Assembly (NCBI GenBank): GCA_021325275.1
Contig: JAJPHL010000037.1
Coordinates: 186,001 to 250,000 of the forward strand
Reading direction: 5' to 3'
From: Terriglobia bacterium
GTDB taxonomy: Bacteria > Acidobacteriota > Terriglobia > JAJPHL01
Length of the DNA stretch: 64,000 nt
The notes beneath the pieces are model-generated. The model was not told the DNA's origin, made no database searches, and saw only the letters and a program-made list of their open reading frames with translations. The translations under genes and the position numbers were made by a program. Positions within the stretch are counted from its first letter, which is position 1; every line of letters starts with the position of its first letter. Below, piece after piece: positions 36,262 to 44,432 of the stretch.

Positions 36262-39200
36262 CTAGGGTTTCCCGCTTTGATTGACGCTCGCGCCACCCCC
36301 GCTGGTTGGTGTTTCGCGAGAGATCACATCAAACCTTTCTCTGAGCTTTGAAATCGGTATGACATCTTCGGGCGGCATAGGGAGGCCTCTTGTGTACTGC
36401 ATCGGGACTACGGTGTTTGTCACCATGAGAGCTTTAATTCCTGAAATAGTGCCAAGATTCAGGACTCGCGCAACTTCCTGACGGTTATTGTTCAGCCATT
36501 CGCTTCTCCGCAGATGTTTGGCCATCTCGTCGTTTGCCTCTCCTTTGAAGCGCCGGAGTTGCTCCGCAATCTCACCGACTGTCCTCGCGAACCATAGGCT
36601 TTTGCATTCGACAACATAGACACGTCCGCCCTCCCAAGCGAGCACGTCTATATCGCCAAGGTCGCCGAGATCCCTCGGTACCAAGAGCTCCGTCATTCGT
36701 ACGGACGCTCGCGCATGCAGGCCGAGTGCCCCGAATTCGCGCGCAACGCGGTCGTTGAATTCGTGTCCTCTGCGGTTGTTTGCCCGCCCGACCCATGCCT
36801 TCATTAGATCGCTCAAGAATTCGGGGCCCAACGAACCGTCATGGGCACCACCAACAGCCTGCGCAAAGGCATCGCGATTTAGACCAGGCGAGAAAATCAT
36901 TAGATCGCCGAGGTCGAGGATAGGGCGGGCCAACAACGACAGTCGGCGTCCGAAGCGCCACGGATACCAGTCTTTGTTTTCGAAGCCAGCCGGCGCGCTG
37001 TCCCACCGTGGACGAGAGGTGAGACAGAACCTCCTTAAGAACGCCTCAGATTCCTCATGGTTCAAAGAGGCTAAAGCCAGCAGCCGAACCAGTTCGTCGC
37101 GCGAGATCTCCGCGACGAAAGATTTTCGATCGACAGCGTACTGTTCCATTGCGTCCGCCACCGAGAGTAGCTGAGGTAACGAAAAACCATGTTCTGTCCG
37201 GAAAGCGTCAACAAACTCTGCTTCGACGACATCCTCAATTCGTCGTGACGCCCGCTCCCTATATAGCTCCGAATAGGTTTCAGCACTTTTTTCGAGCAGG
37301 TCGACGAAATATCCGTCCTGGTATGGACGAAGGACCTCCTCAACATATTCCTGAGAGTTTATGAACTCGCCATTCGGGAAAATGCGAACTTCGGGCTTAG
37401 CAAAGTTCGCCCGAATACCGTCGGATGCGTGCGCGATCGCGACAAGATGCGACACTCGCGCGAGAAGGGCATCGTATTCGGCCGATCCGATCTCGTCGCC
37501 ACCTTCGGATGGGCAAGTGCAGAGCGCCATTTCTGCGAGTACGCGCGTTGCTATGGTTGCGCGGCTAATATCATTTTCATGCTTTTGTGATACGTCGAGC
37601 GCTTCGCGCTCGTCTTCGGTCAGCGCGATAATAGCTTGCGAGGTTCGACGCCACAATGCACGATCGATCTCAAGAGCGTCAAGATTCCCCAGACAGGCAA
37701 CTAGCGCGGAGCGACGGTCAAGCTTAACCAATTCTCCTTTAATCTTACGCCAGAGTGCGTCCACAGTAGAATTCAGGAATTTGCCACAGCCATCTGTCCC
37801 TTCAATAGTGAACGAGTCTTCCCGGGGTGTTTCGACTTCCCATGCGAGGCCGAGCATTGTAAGACTCTGATCCGGCTCGGCCACGATCCTCGCCGAGGTC
37901 CTCTTAAATTGCGCAATCTCATCGCGGACGTTCTGAAGGACGAAGGTATGCATGAAGCGTGCTTGGTCGGATGGAACCGCTCCATTCGCCAGCTCGCGTG
38001 CGATATTCGCATCCCCGGCGCCGGCCAAAGCCAAGCACCCGTTGGCGAACGCCTCCACGAGTTCGCGTTCAAAGAGATTCTGCGGTCGGCGAAGTAGGCT
38101 CCACATTTCTGGTCGTAACCGCAGTCTGACCTCATTGGCGCTTGTGATCTCCGCTTCAACGGAAGCAGCCGACGTCTCTGCGGTACGACATTCCCAGAGG
38201 CTTTCATCGCTGAAATCAATCTGTACGGCGACATCACCTTCAAGGGCATTGAGATGGACTTCGAGGGTACGGCTCAGCCGCATGGCCCATTTGAGCGCAG
38301 TTTCGAGAAGATGCGCTTGCATGTCGAACTGTCCCTCATCTTGACCAACAGGAACGCATTCGATCCAATAGCGCCTTGCACTCGTCTCGGCCATTCCGCG
38401 TAGTCTCCCATGTGCAATGTCATCCGGACTGACATAGATGGGACGGTTCTCCTCCTGCTTGAACAACGACTTGTAGTTTAGCCGCCTAAACGGGAGCCAA
38501 TCGCTTTCGCCCGCTCGACGCGCACCATGCCAGTCAAGGGCCTTTCGAGCCTTACTTCTGAAGGAGAAGGAGTACCCAGGCTCGACGCTAACGTTTAGGC
38601 TCTCCAATGCAACAGGACAGTGCCGCGGAAGAAGCCGATATCCGTTTGCCTCCCAATAGGAATACAACTCCACAAACCCACCGCTGGCGACAATCGGAAT
38701 CCCGCGGCTCTCGGCGACTTTCAGATGTTCCGCGAACTTCCACAACTGAAGTGGCCAATCTTGCCCGTGCCACTCTGTAAACCTAACGAAATCGGACAGA
38801 GACCAGAACTGGAACCCCCAGCCTCGCTGCATGGCGGGACTATATTGCAGACCAATTCCCCGTCCAACACCGCCGATCACGGCAACGGTAAGCCCGCTCG
38901 ATAACCCTCGTGAGCCGAAGACCTGACTCGCGAGCGCCACGTGAGCGGTCAGGCGCAGTTGGTCCGCATGCGATGGTAGATGTTGGACAAGTAGTCCGTC
39001 TTGAACTGCGGCGTTGAGGTCATCGTGCAAAAGCAGGAGGTGCAAGCCTTTGTTTTCATCGAAGGAATATGCTTCCGCGCAAACAAACCCCGGCGGAGTA
39101 ACTCCTTCAGGGGTCCAATCTGCAAGTTTGTTCCCACGAAGAGGCCGCGTAGCGTTGGAAAACACACGCCTCTCCTGTTGGGATTTCAAACCTTTGATGA

Positions 39201-40158
39201 AATTCGGCCAGCGCTGAGGTACGCGGCCGAACGCAAGGAGTATGTGCCTCCTGATACTGGCGCCGATGGCCGCAGGAATTGCGACGATCCATTTGCCGTC
39301 AATCTTCAGAAGAGGATGGCGCTCAAGAGACGAACTCTGGAGTCGCTGCTCTCGAAGCTGAGAGTATCGAGCGAAGTCGAATTCGAATGGTTGTAGGTGC
39401 TCGGGCCGAATGCCCAGTTTATCCAAGTCTGCGGTAGAAAAGGAAACTCTGAGTGCAAGGGCTTCGGGATCTCCAACAATCGAAACCGCCCTTGTCGGAG
39501 CACCTTCACTCGAAACAAATCTCGCCAATCCGGTTCTCGTTGCAATTTCGTCGCTCAGCAGCAGAAGCGCGGCTACTTGCTCTTGCAAACTGTGGTCGCC
39601 GAGGTCGCGTGTCGCGTCGAGCGCTTCCTGGAGCCAGAAGTCGGCGCCCTCCCAGTTTCCACAAAAAACTCTCCGGTTTCCGCGATTTGTGATGACGTTC
39701 GCAATGCACACGTCGTCTATTGGGTCTTCCAGATTGCGTAGCAGACTCGAAGAGAAGCCTGCGTTGATGACAGCCGCTAGATCTTGCGTCGACGGCCTCG
39801 TGTCTCCGCGGGCGAAAGCAACGACAATATGTTGAAGGGCTTCGAGTCGCGCCCAATTGGGTTGCAGTATCGGATCAGCCATAACGCCGGCGACCAGGGC
39901 GGACGTAAAGCCCAGCTCCCACATTCGAATCTTGTTCAAGCTGGCTTCGGGAAAAGCCGAGAATATCTGCTCAATCAGATCAGCCGCGTGCAATTCTTCC
40001 ATGCGTTGCGCAATCTTATCGGGGATGTCCTGGCTCGTTCCCATTGCAATCGAGGCGACCTCGATAATTCTATCAGTCACGTCATGCGTGTACTTCGCGG
40101 CGTTATCGCCTGCAGTCATCCATTTGCATCTGAGGTTAGTGTGGCGGGAAACACGCAT
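36262..40158 (-). CDS. Giant orphan protein with C-terminal PD-(D/E)XK-like nuclease motif
   Basis: 1298 residues, not recognised as any named family. No signal peptide or membrane helix is evident. The first two thirds look alpha-rich and mixed, without Walker or helicase motifs. Near the C-terminus GDIDVLAW (Asp1171) is followed by YVVECKSLW (Glu1184, Lys1186), the D-x12-E-x-K spacing of a PD-(D/E)XK nuclease, preceded by a helix with HEFNDRVAREF and followed by a long helix FARTVGEIAEQLRRF, as in restriction-type cores. Codon use is visibly more AT-rich than in neighbours, suggesting transfer. The first ATG (40158) is used; ATGs at 40119 and 40044 are alternatives and none has a clear ribosome site. 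Size, isolation and the nuclease suggest a single-gene defence factor, but that is inference. Confidence 0.8.
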   Translation of the reverse strand: MRVSRHTNLRCKWMTAGDNAAKYTHDVTDRIIEVASIAMGTSQDIPDKIAQRMEELHAADLIEQIFSAFPEASLNKIRMWELGFTSALVAGVMADPILQPNWARLEALQHIVVAFARGDTRPSTQDLAAVINAGFSSSLLRNLEDPIDDVCIANVITNRGNRRVFCGNWEGADFWLQEALDATRDLGDHSLQEQVAALLLLSDEIATRTGLARFVSSEGAPTRAVSIVGDPEALALRVSFSTADLDKLGIRPEHLQPFEFDFARYSQLREQRLQSSSLERHPLLKIDGKWIVAIPAAIGASIRRHILLAFGRVPQRWPNFIKGLKSQQERRVFSNATRPLRGNKLADWTPEGVTPPGFVCAEAYSFDENKGLHLLLLHDDLNAAVQDGLLVQHLPSHADQLRLTAHVALASQVFGSRGLSSGLTVAVIGGVGRGIGLQYSPAMQRGWGFQFWSLSDFVRFTEWHGQDWPLQLWKFAEHLKVAESRGIPIVASGGFVELYSYWEANGYRLLPRHCPVALESLNVSVEPGYSFSFRSKARKALDWHGARRAGESDWLPFRRLNYKSLFKQEENRPIYVSPDDIAHGRLRGMAETSARRYWIECVPVGQDEGQFDMQAHLLETALKWAMRLSRTLEVHLNALEGDVAVQIDFSDESLWECRTAETSAASVEAEITSANEVRLRLRPEMWSLLRRPQNLFERELVEAFANGCLALAGAGDANIARELANGAVPSDQARFMHTFVLQNVRDEIAQFKRTSARIVAEPDQSLTMLGLAWEVETPREDSFTIEGTDGCGKFLNSTVDALWRKIKGELVKLDRRSALVACLGNLDALEIDRALWRRTSQAIIALTEDEREALDVSQKHENDISRATIATRVLAEMALCTCPSEGGDEIGSAEYDALLARVSHLVAIAHASDGIRANFAKPEVRIFPNGEFINSQEYVEEVLRPYQDGYFVDLLEKSAETYSELYRERASRRIEDVVEAEFVDAFRTEHGFSLPQLLSVADAMEQYAVDRKSFVAEISRDELVRLLALASLNHEESEAFLRRFCLTSRPRWDSAPAGFENKDWYPWRFGRRLSLLARPILDLGDLMIFSPGLNRDAFAQAVGGAHDGSLGPEFLSDLMKAWVGRANNRRGHEFNDRVAREFGALGLHARASVRMTELLVPRDLGDLGDIDVLAWEGGRVYVVECKSLWFARTVGEIAEQLRRFKGEANDEMAKHLRRSEWLNNNRQEVARVLNLGTISGIKALMVTNTVVPMQYTRGLPMPPEDVIPISKLRERFDVISRETPTSGGGASVNQSGKP

Positions 40159-40348
40159 CTCGAAAACGGCATCGTTGCACAGTTGCCGCAGCGCGATACA
40201 GTACGTGGATCGCTAAGGCTTCCGAGATCGGGGAAGCGACAAAGCGCGCCCGCGCCGCTCTGCATAATCGCCTTCTGCCAGACTCACCCGCACAAACCCA
40301 GGCGCGCTGGCCGAAGGACAAAGAGCCTGACAAGCGTGGTCGCGGTTT

Positions 40349-40780
40349 CTACAACGCAGACGTACAGTGCGCACATTTCTTCGCTGCCGCCGGAATCGTC
40401 GACAAGCAGAACGGACACTCTTTCGTCGCCGGGGCGGGCGCGGGAGCCGGCGGCGGATGCAGCTTGGTGGCCATGCGCACCACGCAGAAAATCGCGAACG
40501 CGACGATCGTGAAGTTCACGATTGTATTCAAGAATTGTCCATAGGCGATCACCGGAGCGCCGGCGGTTTTTGCCGCCGCGAGATTCGGATAGCTCTGCCC
40601 GTTCAAGACGACGAACAACTCTTTGAAATCGATGCGGCCCAGCAGCATTCCAATCGGCGGCATGACGATGTCATTCACCAGCGACGTGACGATCCCGCCG
40701 AACGCGCCGCCGATCACCACCGCTACCGCCAAGTCCAGCACATTGCCGCGCATGACAAACGCTTTGAAGTCTTTGAACAT
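40349..40780 (-). CDS. mscL: Large-conductance mechanosensitive channel MscL with zinc-ribbon tail
   Basis: 143 residues. The N-terminal helix and first membrane segment ([27 protein letters not shown]), the periplasmic loop and the second membrane segment ([19 protein letters not shown]) are standard MscL, the emergency valve against osmotic downshock. After a Pro/Ala linker ([10 protein letters not shown]) comes CPFC-x10-CAHC, a likely zinc ribbon in the cytoplasm where E. coli MscL has its helical bundle. The start at 40780 follows GGGAGA; a frame to 41023 overlaps the divergent gene. Confidence 0.95.
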   Translation of the reverse strand: MFKDFKAFVMRGNVLDLAVAVVIGGAFGGIVTSLVNDIVMPPIGMLLGRIDFKELFVVLNGQSYPNLAAAKTAGAPVIAYGQFLNTIVNFTIVAFAIFCVVRMATKLHPPPAPAPAPATKECPFCLSTIPAAAKKCAHCTSAL

Positions 40781-40839
40781 GGTCTTCTCCCAAATCCCAA
40801 CACGACGATAACAGAGTGTTGTGCTATTGTGCCTAGCAT

Positions 40840-41880
40840 ATGCCGAAAAACCTGATCTTTCTCTCCGATGGCACGTGGGATCGCCCGACCGTGGCGGCTT
40901 CCGGCAATTCGAATGTGGTGCTGCTGCGCGATCGCCTGGTGAACGACGCGACGCAAGTGGTCGCCTACGACGACGGCGTCGGTGCGACCGGCAATATCGT
41001 CGAGCGATTGATCGAGGGCGCATTCGGCGACGGACTTTTTCAGAAAGTGAAGGATGGATATTCCTTCTTCGTCAAGAATTACGCCGTCGGCGATCCCATT
41101 TATGTTTTCGGATTCAGCCGCGGCGCGTATACCGCGCGGTCGATCGCCGGAATGGTGGCGGTGTGCGGACTGCCGACGCAGAACATCGCAGCGTTCGACG
41201 TGAATCAAGCGTGGGCGGCGTATCGCCAGCGCGATCCGGCCAAACGTCAGGCGGCCCTGGATGCGCTGAACGCGCAGTACGCCATGGATAACGCGCAGAT
41301 CACGATGGTCGGCGTATGGGACACCGTCGGGTCGCTGGGGATTCCCGCGCTTTTCGGCGGCGTCGATGCCTTCAAGGACGGATTCCTCGACGTGAACCTG
41401 CATCCCGACGTTCACAACGCGTATCAGGCGCTGGCGGTCGACGAAGCGCGCCGCGAATTCCCGGCGACGCTTTGGAATCCCGATATCGCGCCGCACCAAA
41501 CGCTCGTTCAAGTATGGTTCGCCGGCGTTCACACAAACGTCGGCGGCGGCGAGGTGAAGGGTTTTCTCTCGACTATTCCGCTGGTGTGGATGATGCGTGC
41601 GGCGTCGCGCTGCGGCGCGGTGCTGACGCCTGCCGCGCAGACGCAACTCACAGAGAGTTTATCGCCGTGGATCTACGACGTGATTACGCCGGCCGATCTT
41701 ATTCCTTGGGGGCTGCCGGTGCCGCGCACGATCCCCGCCGACGCGACGGTCGCGGACAGCGTGAAAATCCGCCTGCTCAACGATCCGACGTACAAACCGT
41801 CGCAGTTCACGCCGTCGAGCAAGTTGGACGGGCATCCGATTGAAGCCGTTGTGGAAATTGCCGCGGCTGCTGGGAATTAA
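40840..41880 (+). CDS. DUF2235 alpha/beta-hydrolase
   Basis: 346 residues. FLSDGTWD at the start and the nucleophile elbow GFSRG (Ser93) in [15 protein letters not shown] mark the DUF2235 family, which includes type VI phospholipase effectors (Tle1) as well as housekeeping hydrolases. No secretion partner or immunity gene is adjacent, so an effector role is not supported here. TATTGT lies 9 bases before the ATG. The stop codon is the first triplet of hairpin F. Confidence 0.88.
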   Translation: MPKNLIFLSDGTWDRPTVAASGNSNVVLLRDRLVNDATQVVAYDDGVGATGNIVERLIEGAFGDGLFQKVKDGYSFFVKNYAVGDPIYVFGFSRGAYTARSIAGMVAVCGLPTQNIAAFDVNQAWAAYRQRDPAKRQAALDALNAQYAMDNAQITMVGVWDTVGSLGIPALFGGVDAFKDGFLDVNLHPDVHNAYQALAVDEARREFPATLWNPDIAPHQTLVQVWFAGVHTNVGGGEVKGFLSTIPLVWMMRAASRCGAVLTPAAQTQLTESLSPWIYDVITPADLIPWGLPVPRTIPADATVADSVKIRLLNDPTYKPSQFTPSSKLDGHPIEAVVEIAAAAGN

Positions 41881-41999
41881 CCACAGAGAACACGGATGCC
41901 ACAGAGGTCACAGAGAAACACCGAGGACACGGAGAACGTTTACCTTGGGTCAAAACATCTCTGTGTCCTCTAGTTTTTTCCCTTTGTTCTCTGTGGTTA
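41878..41999. repeat. Intergenic hairpin F (CACAGAG-type arms)
   Basis: Fills the gap between two convergent genes. The outer arms (41878-41892 and 41985-41999) are a perfect 15-base inverted repeat; inner arms near 41922-41936 and 41968-41982 match less well. The left side is an array of CACAGAG-like units. It shares its unit with hairpin D. Confidence 0.88.
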
Positions 42000-42004
42000 G
42001 ATTC

Positions 42005-43039
42005 TCAGCCTGTGGTCAAACGTTTGAGGGATTCCTCGTACGGCGCTCTTGCCACGCCGCGTTCGGTGATAATTCCCGCGACGTAGCGATTCGGCGTCAC
42101 GTCGAATGCAGGATTGAACACCGCGACGCCCTCGGGCGCGATCCGTACACCGCCCATATGCGTGATCTCGCTGCCGGCGCGCTGCTCGATGGGAATGTCG
42201 TCGCCTGAGCGCAGCGTCAAGTCGAGCGTCGAGATCGGCGCGGCCACATAAAACGGCACGCCGTTTTCTTTCGCCAGCACCGCCAGCGAGTACGTGCCGA
42301 TTTTGTTGGCGACATCTCCGTTGGCGGCGATGCGATCCGCGCCCACTACGATCATTCCGACTTCGCCTTTGCGCAGAACCGATCCCGCCATGTTGTCGGT
42401 GATCAGGGTGACCGGAATGCCATCTTCGTGCAGCTCCCACGCGGTGAGCCGCGCGCCTTGCAGCACGGGGCGCGTTTCGCAACTGAACACATGGACCGCG
42501 CGTTGTTCGGCCGCGGCGCGGATCACGCCCAGCGCCGTGCCGTAACCGCCGGTGGCGAGCGCGCCGGCGTTGCAATGCGTCATGAGGCTGCCGGACGCCG
42601 GCACCAGCGCGGCGCCGTGTTGTCCGATACGCCGGCAGATCGCGATATCTTCGTCGAGCACGCGTTTCGCTTCGGCGATCATCGCTTCGCGAATCTCGGT
42701 GATCGTGGCATCCGGCATCGACGAAAACAGGCGCTTCATGCGATCAATCGCCCAGAACAGATTCACGGCCGTGGGACGCGTTGCCGCGAGCTCGCGGCAG
42801 ATTTCATCGAACTCAGGAGCCAGCTCGGCGCGCGTCTTCTTTTGCGATCGAGCAACGCCGATGGCCACACCCATCGCTGCGGCCACACCGATCGCCGGCG
42901 CGCCGCGAATCGTCAGATTGCGGATCGCTTCGGCGACGTCGCGCCACGTCTCGCACGTCAAATAATTCACGGTGCCCGGCAAGGCGCGCTGATCGATCAT
43001 GCGCACTCCCGAATCCGTCCAGTTGATGGTCTCGAACAC
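42005..43039 (-). CDS. mtnA: S-methyl-5-thioribose-1-phosphate isomerase
   Basis: 344 residues, normal length. It isomerises methylthioribose 1-phosphate to methylthioribulose 1-phosphate in methionine salvage. [31 protein letters not shown] (catalytic Cys) and [20 protein letters not shown] (catalytic Asp) are all present. Last gene of a run that starts at uvrA; 19 bases after the protease gene. No other salvage gene is nearby. Confidence 0.96.
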   Translation of the reverse strand: MFETINWTDSGVRMIDQRALPGTVNYLTCETWRDVAEAIRNLTIRGAPAIGVAAAMGVAIGVARSQKKTRAELAPEFDEICRELAATRPTAVNLFWAIDRMKRLFSSMPDATITEIREAMIAEAKRVLDEDIAICRRIGQHGAALVPASGSLMTHCNAGALATGGYGTALGVIRAAAEQRAVHVFSCETRPVLQGARLTAWELHEDGIPVTLITDNMAGSVLRKGEVGMIVVGADRIAANGDVANKIGTYSLAVLAKENGVPFYVAAPISTLDLTLRSGDDIPIEQRAGSEITHMGGVRIAPEGVAVFNPAFDVTPNRYVAGIITERGVARAPYEESLKRLTTG

Positions 43040-43058
43040 GTGTCGGTTAAAAACCCTT

Positions 43059-43868
43059 TCAGTGGGAAAAATCGTGAAAGCCCTTCGTGGATACGATGAT
43101 TGCCGTGAACAGCGTGGCGTTGTACGCAGTGTGCATCAGGAAGCCCGGCACCATCGAGCGCGTACGTCCTCGTGCATAGCCGAGCGCCACGCCCACTAGG
43201 AAGATCGCCGCCAGTTCCGGTAGCGCGCCGGCCAGTTGCGACGCGTGAATCGACGCAAACAGCGCGGCGCTGCCAAGCACGGCGGCTTCCATGCCCCAAT
43301 GCTTTTCAAACACCGGATAAATCATACCGCGGAAAAACATTTCCTCCACGAACGGCGCGATGCACACGCCGAAAAACGCCATCGACCATCCCGACACCGG
43401 ATCCTTCAACAATTGTTCGATGGGAAAATGTTTGTTCGAAGGAAACAACTGCGGGACGAGTTGAGAGACCAGCGCCAGCGTCACGCCGGCCGGAAGGAAT
43501 TGCCACGTCGCTGGGCCGAGGCCGCGAAACTCGAGCGCCTCGCCGAGCGAGCGCCGGTACTTGATCCGCGCCGTCAACATCACCGACCATACCGTGATCG
43601 CGTAGGAGAAGAATTGCACGGGAAGTTGAAAGCGCGCCTCCGTGAGCTTGTCGGCCACCCGGCCCATGTCGCCGACGGCGCGCATGTGCATCGCTACCGC
43701 CGCGGCCATCACGGCTTCGGCGAGAAAGAGCGATCCGAAGCCAATCAGCAGCGTGAACGCAAGGTCGAGAAAATTCCACGGGGCGCCCGGCGGAGGCAAA
43801 TCAGGCTGTGGCGGAGGAAGGTCCGGCGGGATTTCAACGGGAAAAGACGGCTGCGGCGTTTCGTCCAT
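43059..43868 (-). CDS. CPBP-family intramembrane metalloprotease
   Basis: 269 residues with about seven membrane helices after a Pro-rich N-terminal tail. EEMFFRG and the later [11 protein letters not shown] carry the Glu-Glu and His expected to bind zinc in the ABI/CPBP (type II CAAX protease-like) family. The substrate is unknown. The ATG lies three bases after the phosphoheptose isomerase stop. Confidence 0.9.
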   Translation of the reverse strand: MDETPQPSFPVEIPPDLPPPQPDLPPPGAPWNFLDLAFTLLIGFGSLFLAEAVMAAAVAMHMRAVGDMGRVADKLTEARFQLPVQFFSYAITVWSVMLTARIKYRRSLGEALEFRGLGPATWQFLPAGVTLALVSQLVPQLFPSNKHFPIEQLLKDPVSGWSMAFFGVCIAPFVEEMFFRGMIYPVFEKHWGMEAAVLGSAALFASIHASQLAGALPELAAIFLVGVALGYARGRTRSMVPGFLMHTAYNATLFTAIIVSTKGFHDFSH

Positions 43869-43871
43869 GCA

Positions 43872-44432
43872 TTACCGCTCGTTCTTCACCAGCGCGACTG
43901 TTTGCGAACATAGCTCGTGCACCAGCATCAAGTGCACTTCCTGAATGCGCGCCACCGCATGCGACGTGTTCGCATCGCCTACACACAACGCGCTGGGCAC
44001 GAGTCCGCGAAGACGGCCGCCGCCGTTGCCGGTAAACGCAATTACGTAGTCGCCCGAGCGTTGCGCCAATTCCACGGTCTCAATGATATTCGGCGAGTTG
44101 CCGCTGGTGGAAATCGCCAACGCGCAATCGCCCTTGGCGCGCAGCGACGTGTAGAGCGACGAAAACGCCGGACCCTCGGGACGGAACAGCGCGGGCAGCG
44201 AGACGGCCGGCAATCCCTTGGAGATCAGATAGTCGGCGGTGCGTTGCGCGTCCGCGGCGCTGCCGCCGTTGCCGAACGCGATCAGTTTGCCGCCGCGCTT
44301 CAACGCCGCCGCCAGCACCAACGCTTGTGTGGCGACCGCCGGGCCGTGCTGCGCGAAGAAGTCGCGCTTCAGTTGAAGGCTGTCGGCCAGCGAATTCGGA
44401 TTGTGAATGGCTCGCGGCGTTAGTGGCGGCAT
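43872..44432 (-). CDS. gmhA: Phosphoheptose isomerase-like SIS-domain protein
   Basis: 186 residues, one SIS domain: FGNGGSAADAQ and STSGNSPNIIE bind the sugar phosphate. GmhA makes heptose 7-phosphate for LPS core. Its ATG overlaps the uvrA stop by one base (TAATG). The related DiaA proteins are an alternative, but the length and motifs fit GmhA best. Confidence 0.88.
   Translation of the reverse strand: MPPLTPRAIHNPNSLADSLQLKRDFFAQHGPAVATQALVLAAALKRGGKLIAFGNGGSAADAQRTADYLISKGLPAVSLPALFRPEGPAFSSLYTSLRAKGDCALAISTSGNSPNIIETVELAQRSGDYVIAFTGNGGGRLRGLVPSALCVGDANTSHAVARIQEVHLMLVHELCSQTVALVKNER

Noticed and set aside
36249-36267. CCCTAG-N7-CTAGGG hairpin at the end of the giant gene as a terminator
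   Set aside because: Stem of only 6 pairs including the stop codon and no T-run on the transcribed strand; too weak to call.
36262-40158. Helicase or AAA ATPase in the giant protein
   Set aside because: No Walker A, DEAD/DEAH box or arginine-finger pattern could be found by reading the whole protein.
40136-40333. Small minus-strand open frame between the giant gene and mscL
   Set aside because: Overlaps the giant gene's start, Arg/Ala/Cys-rich without structure, no ribosome site.
40840-41880. Type VI secretion effector (Tle1-like)
   Set aside because: The DUF2235 fold fits, but there is no VgrG, PAAR, adaptor or immunity gene nearby.
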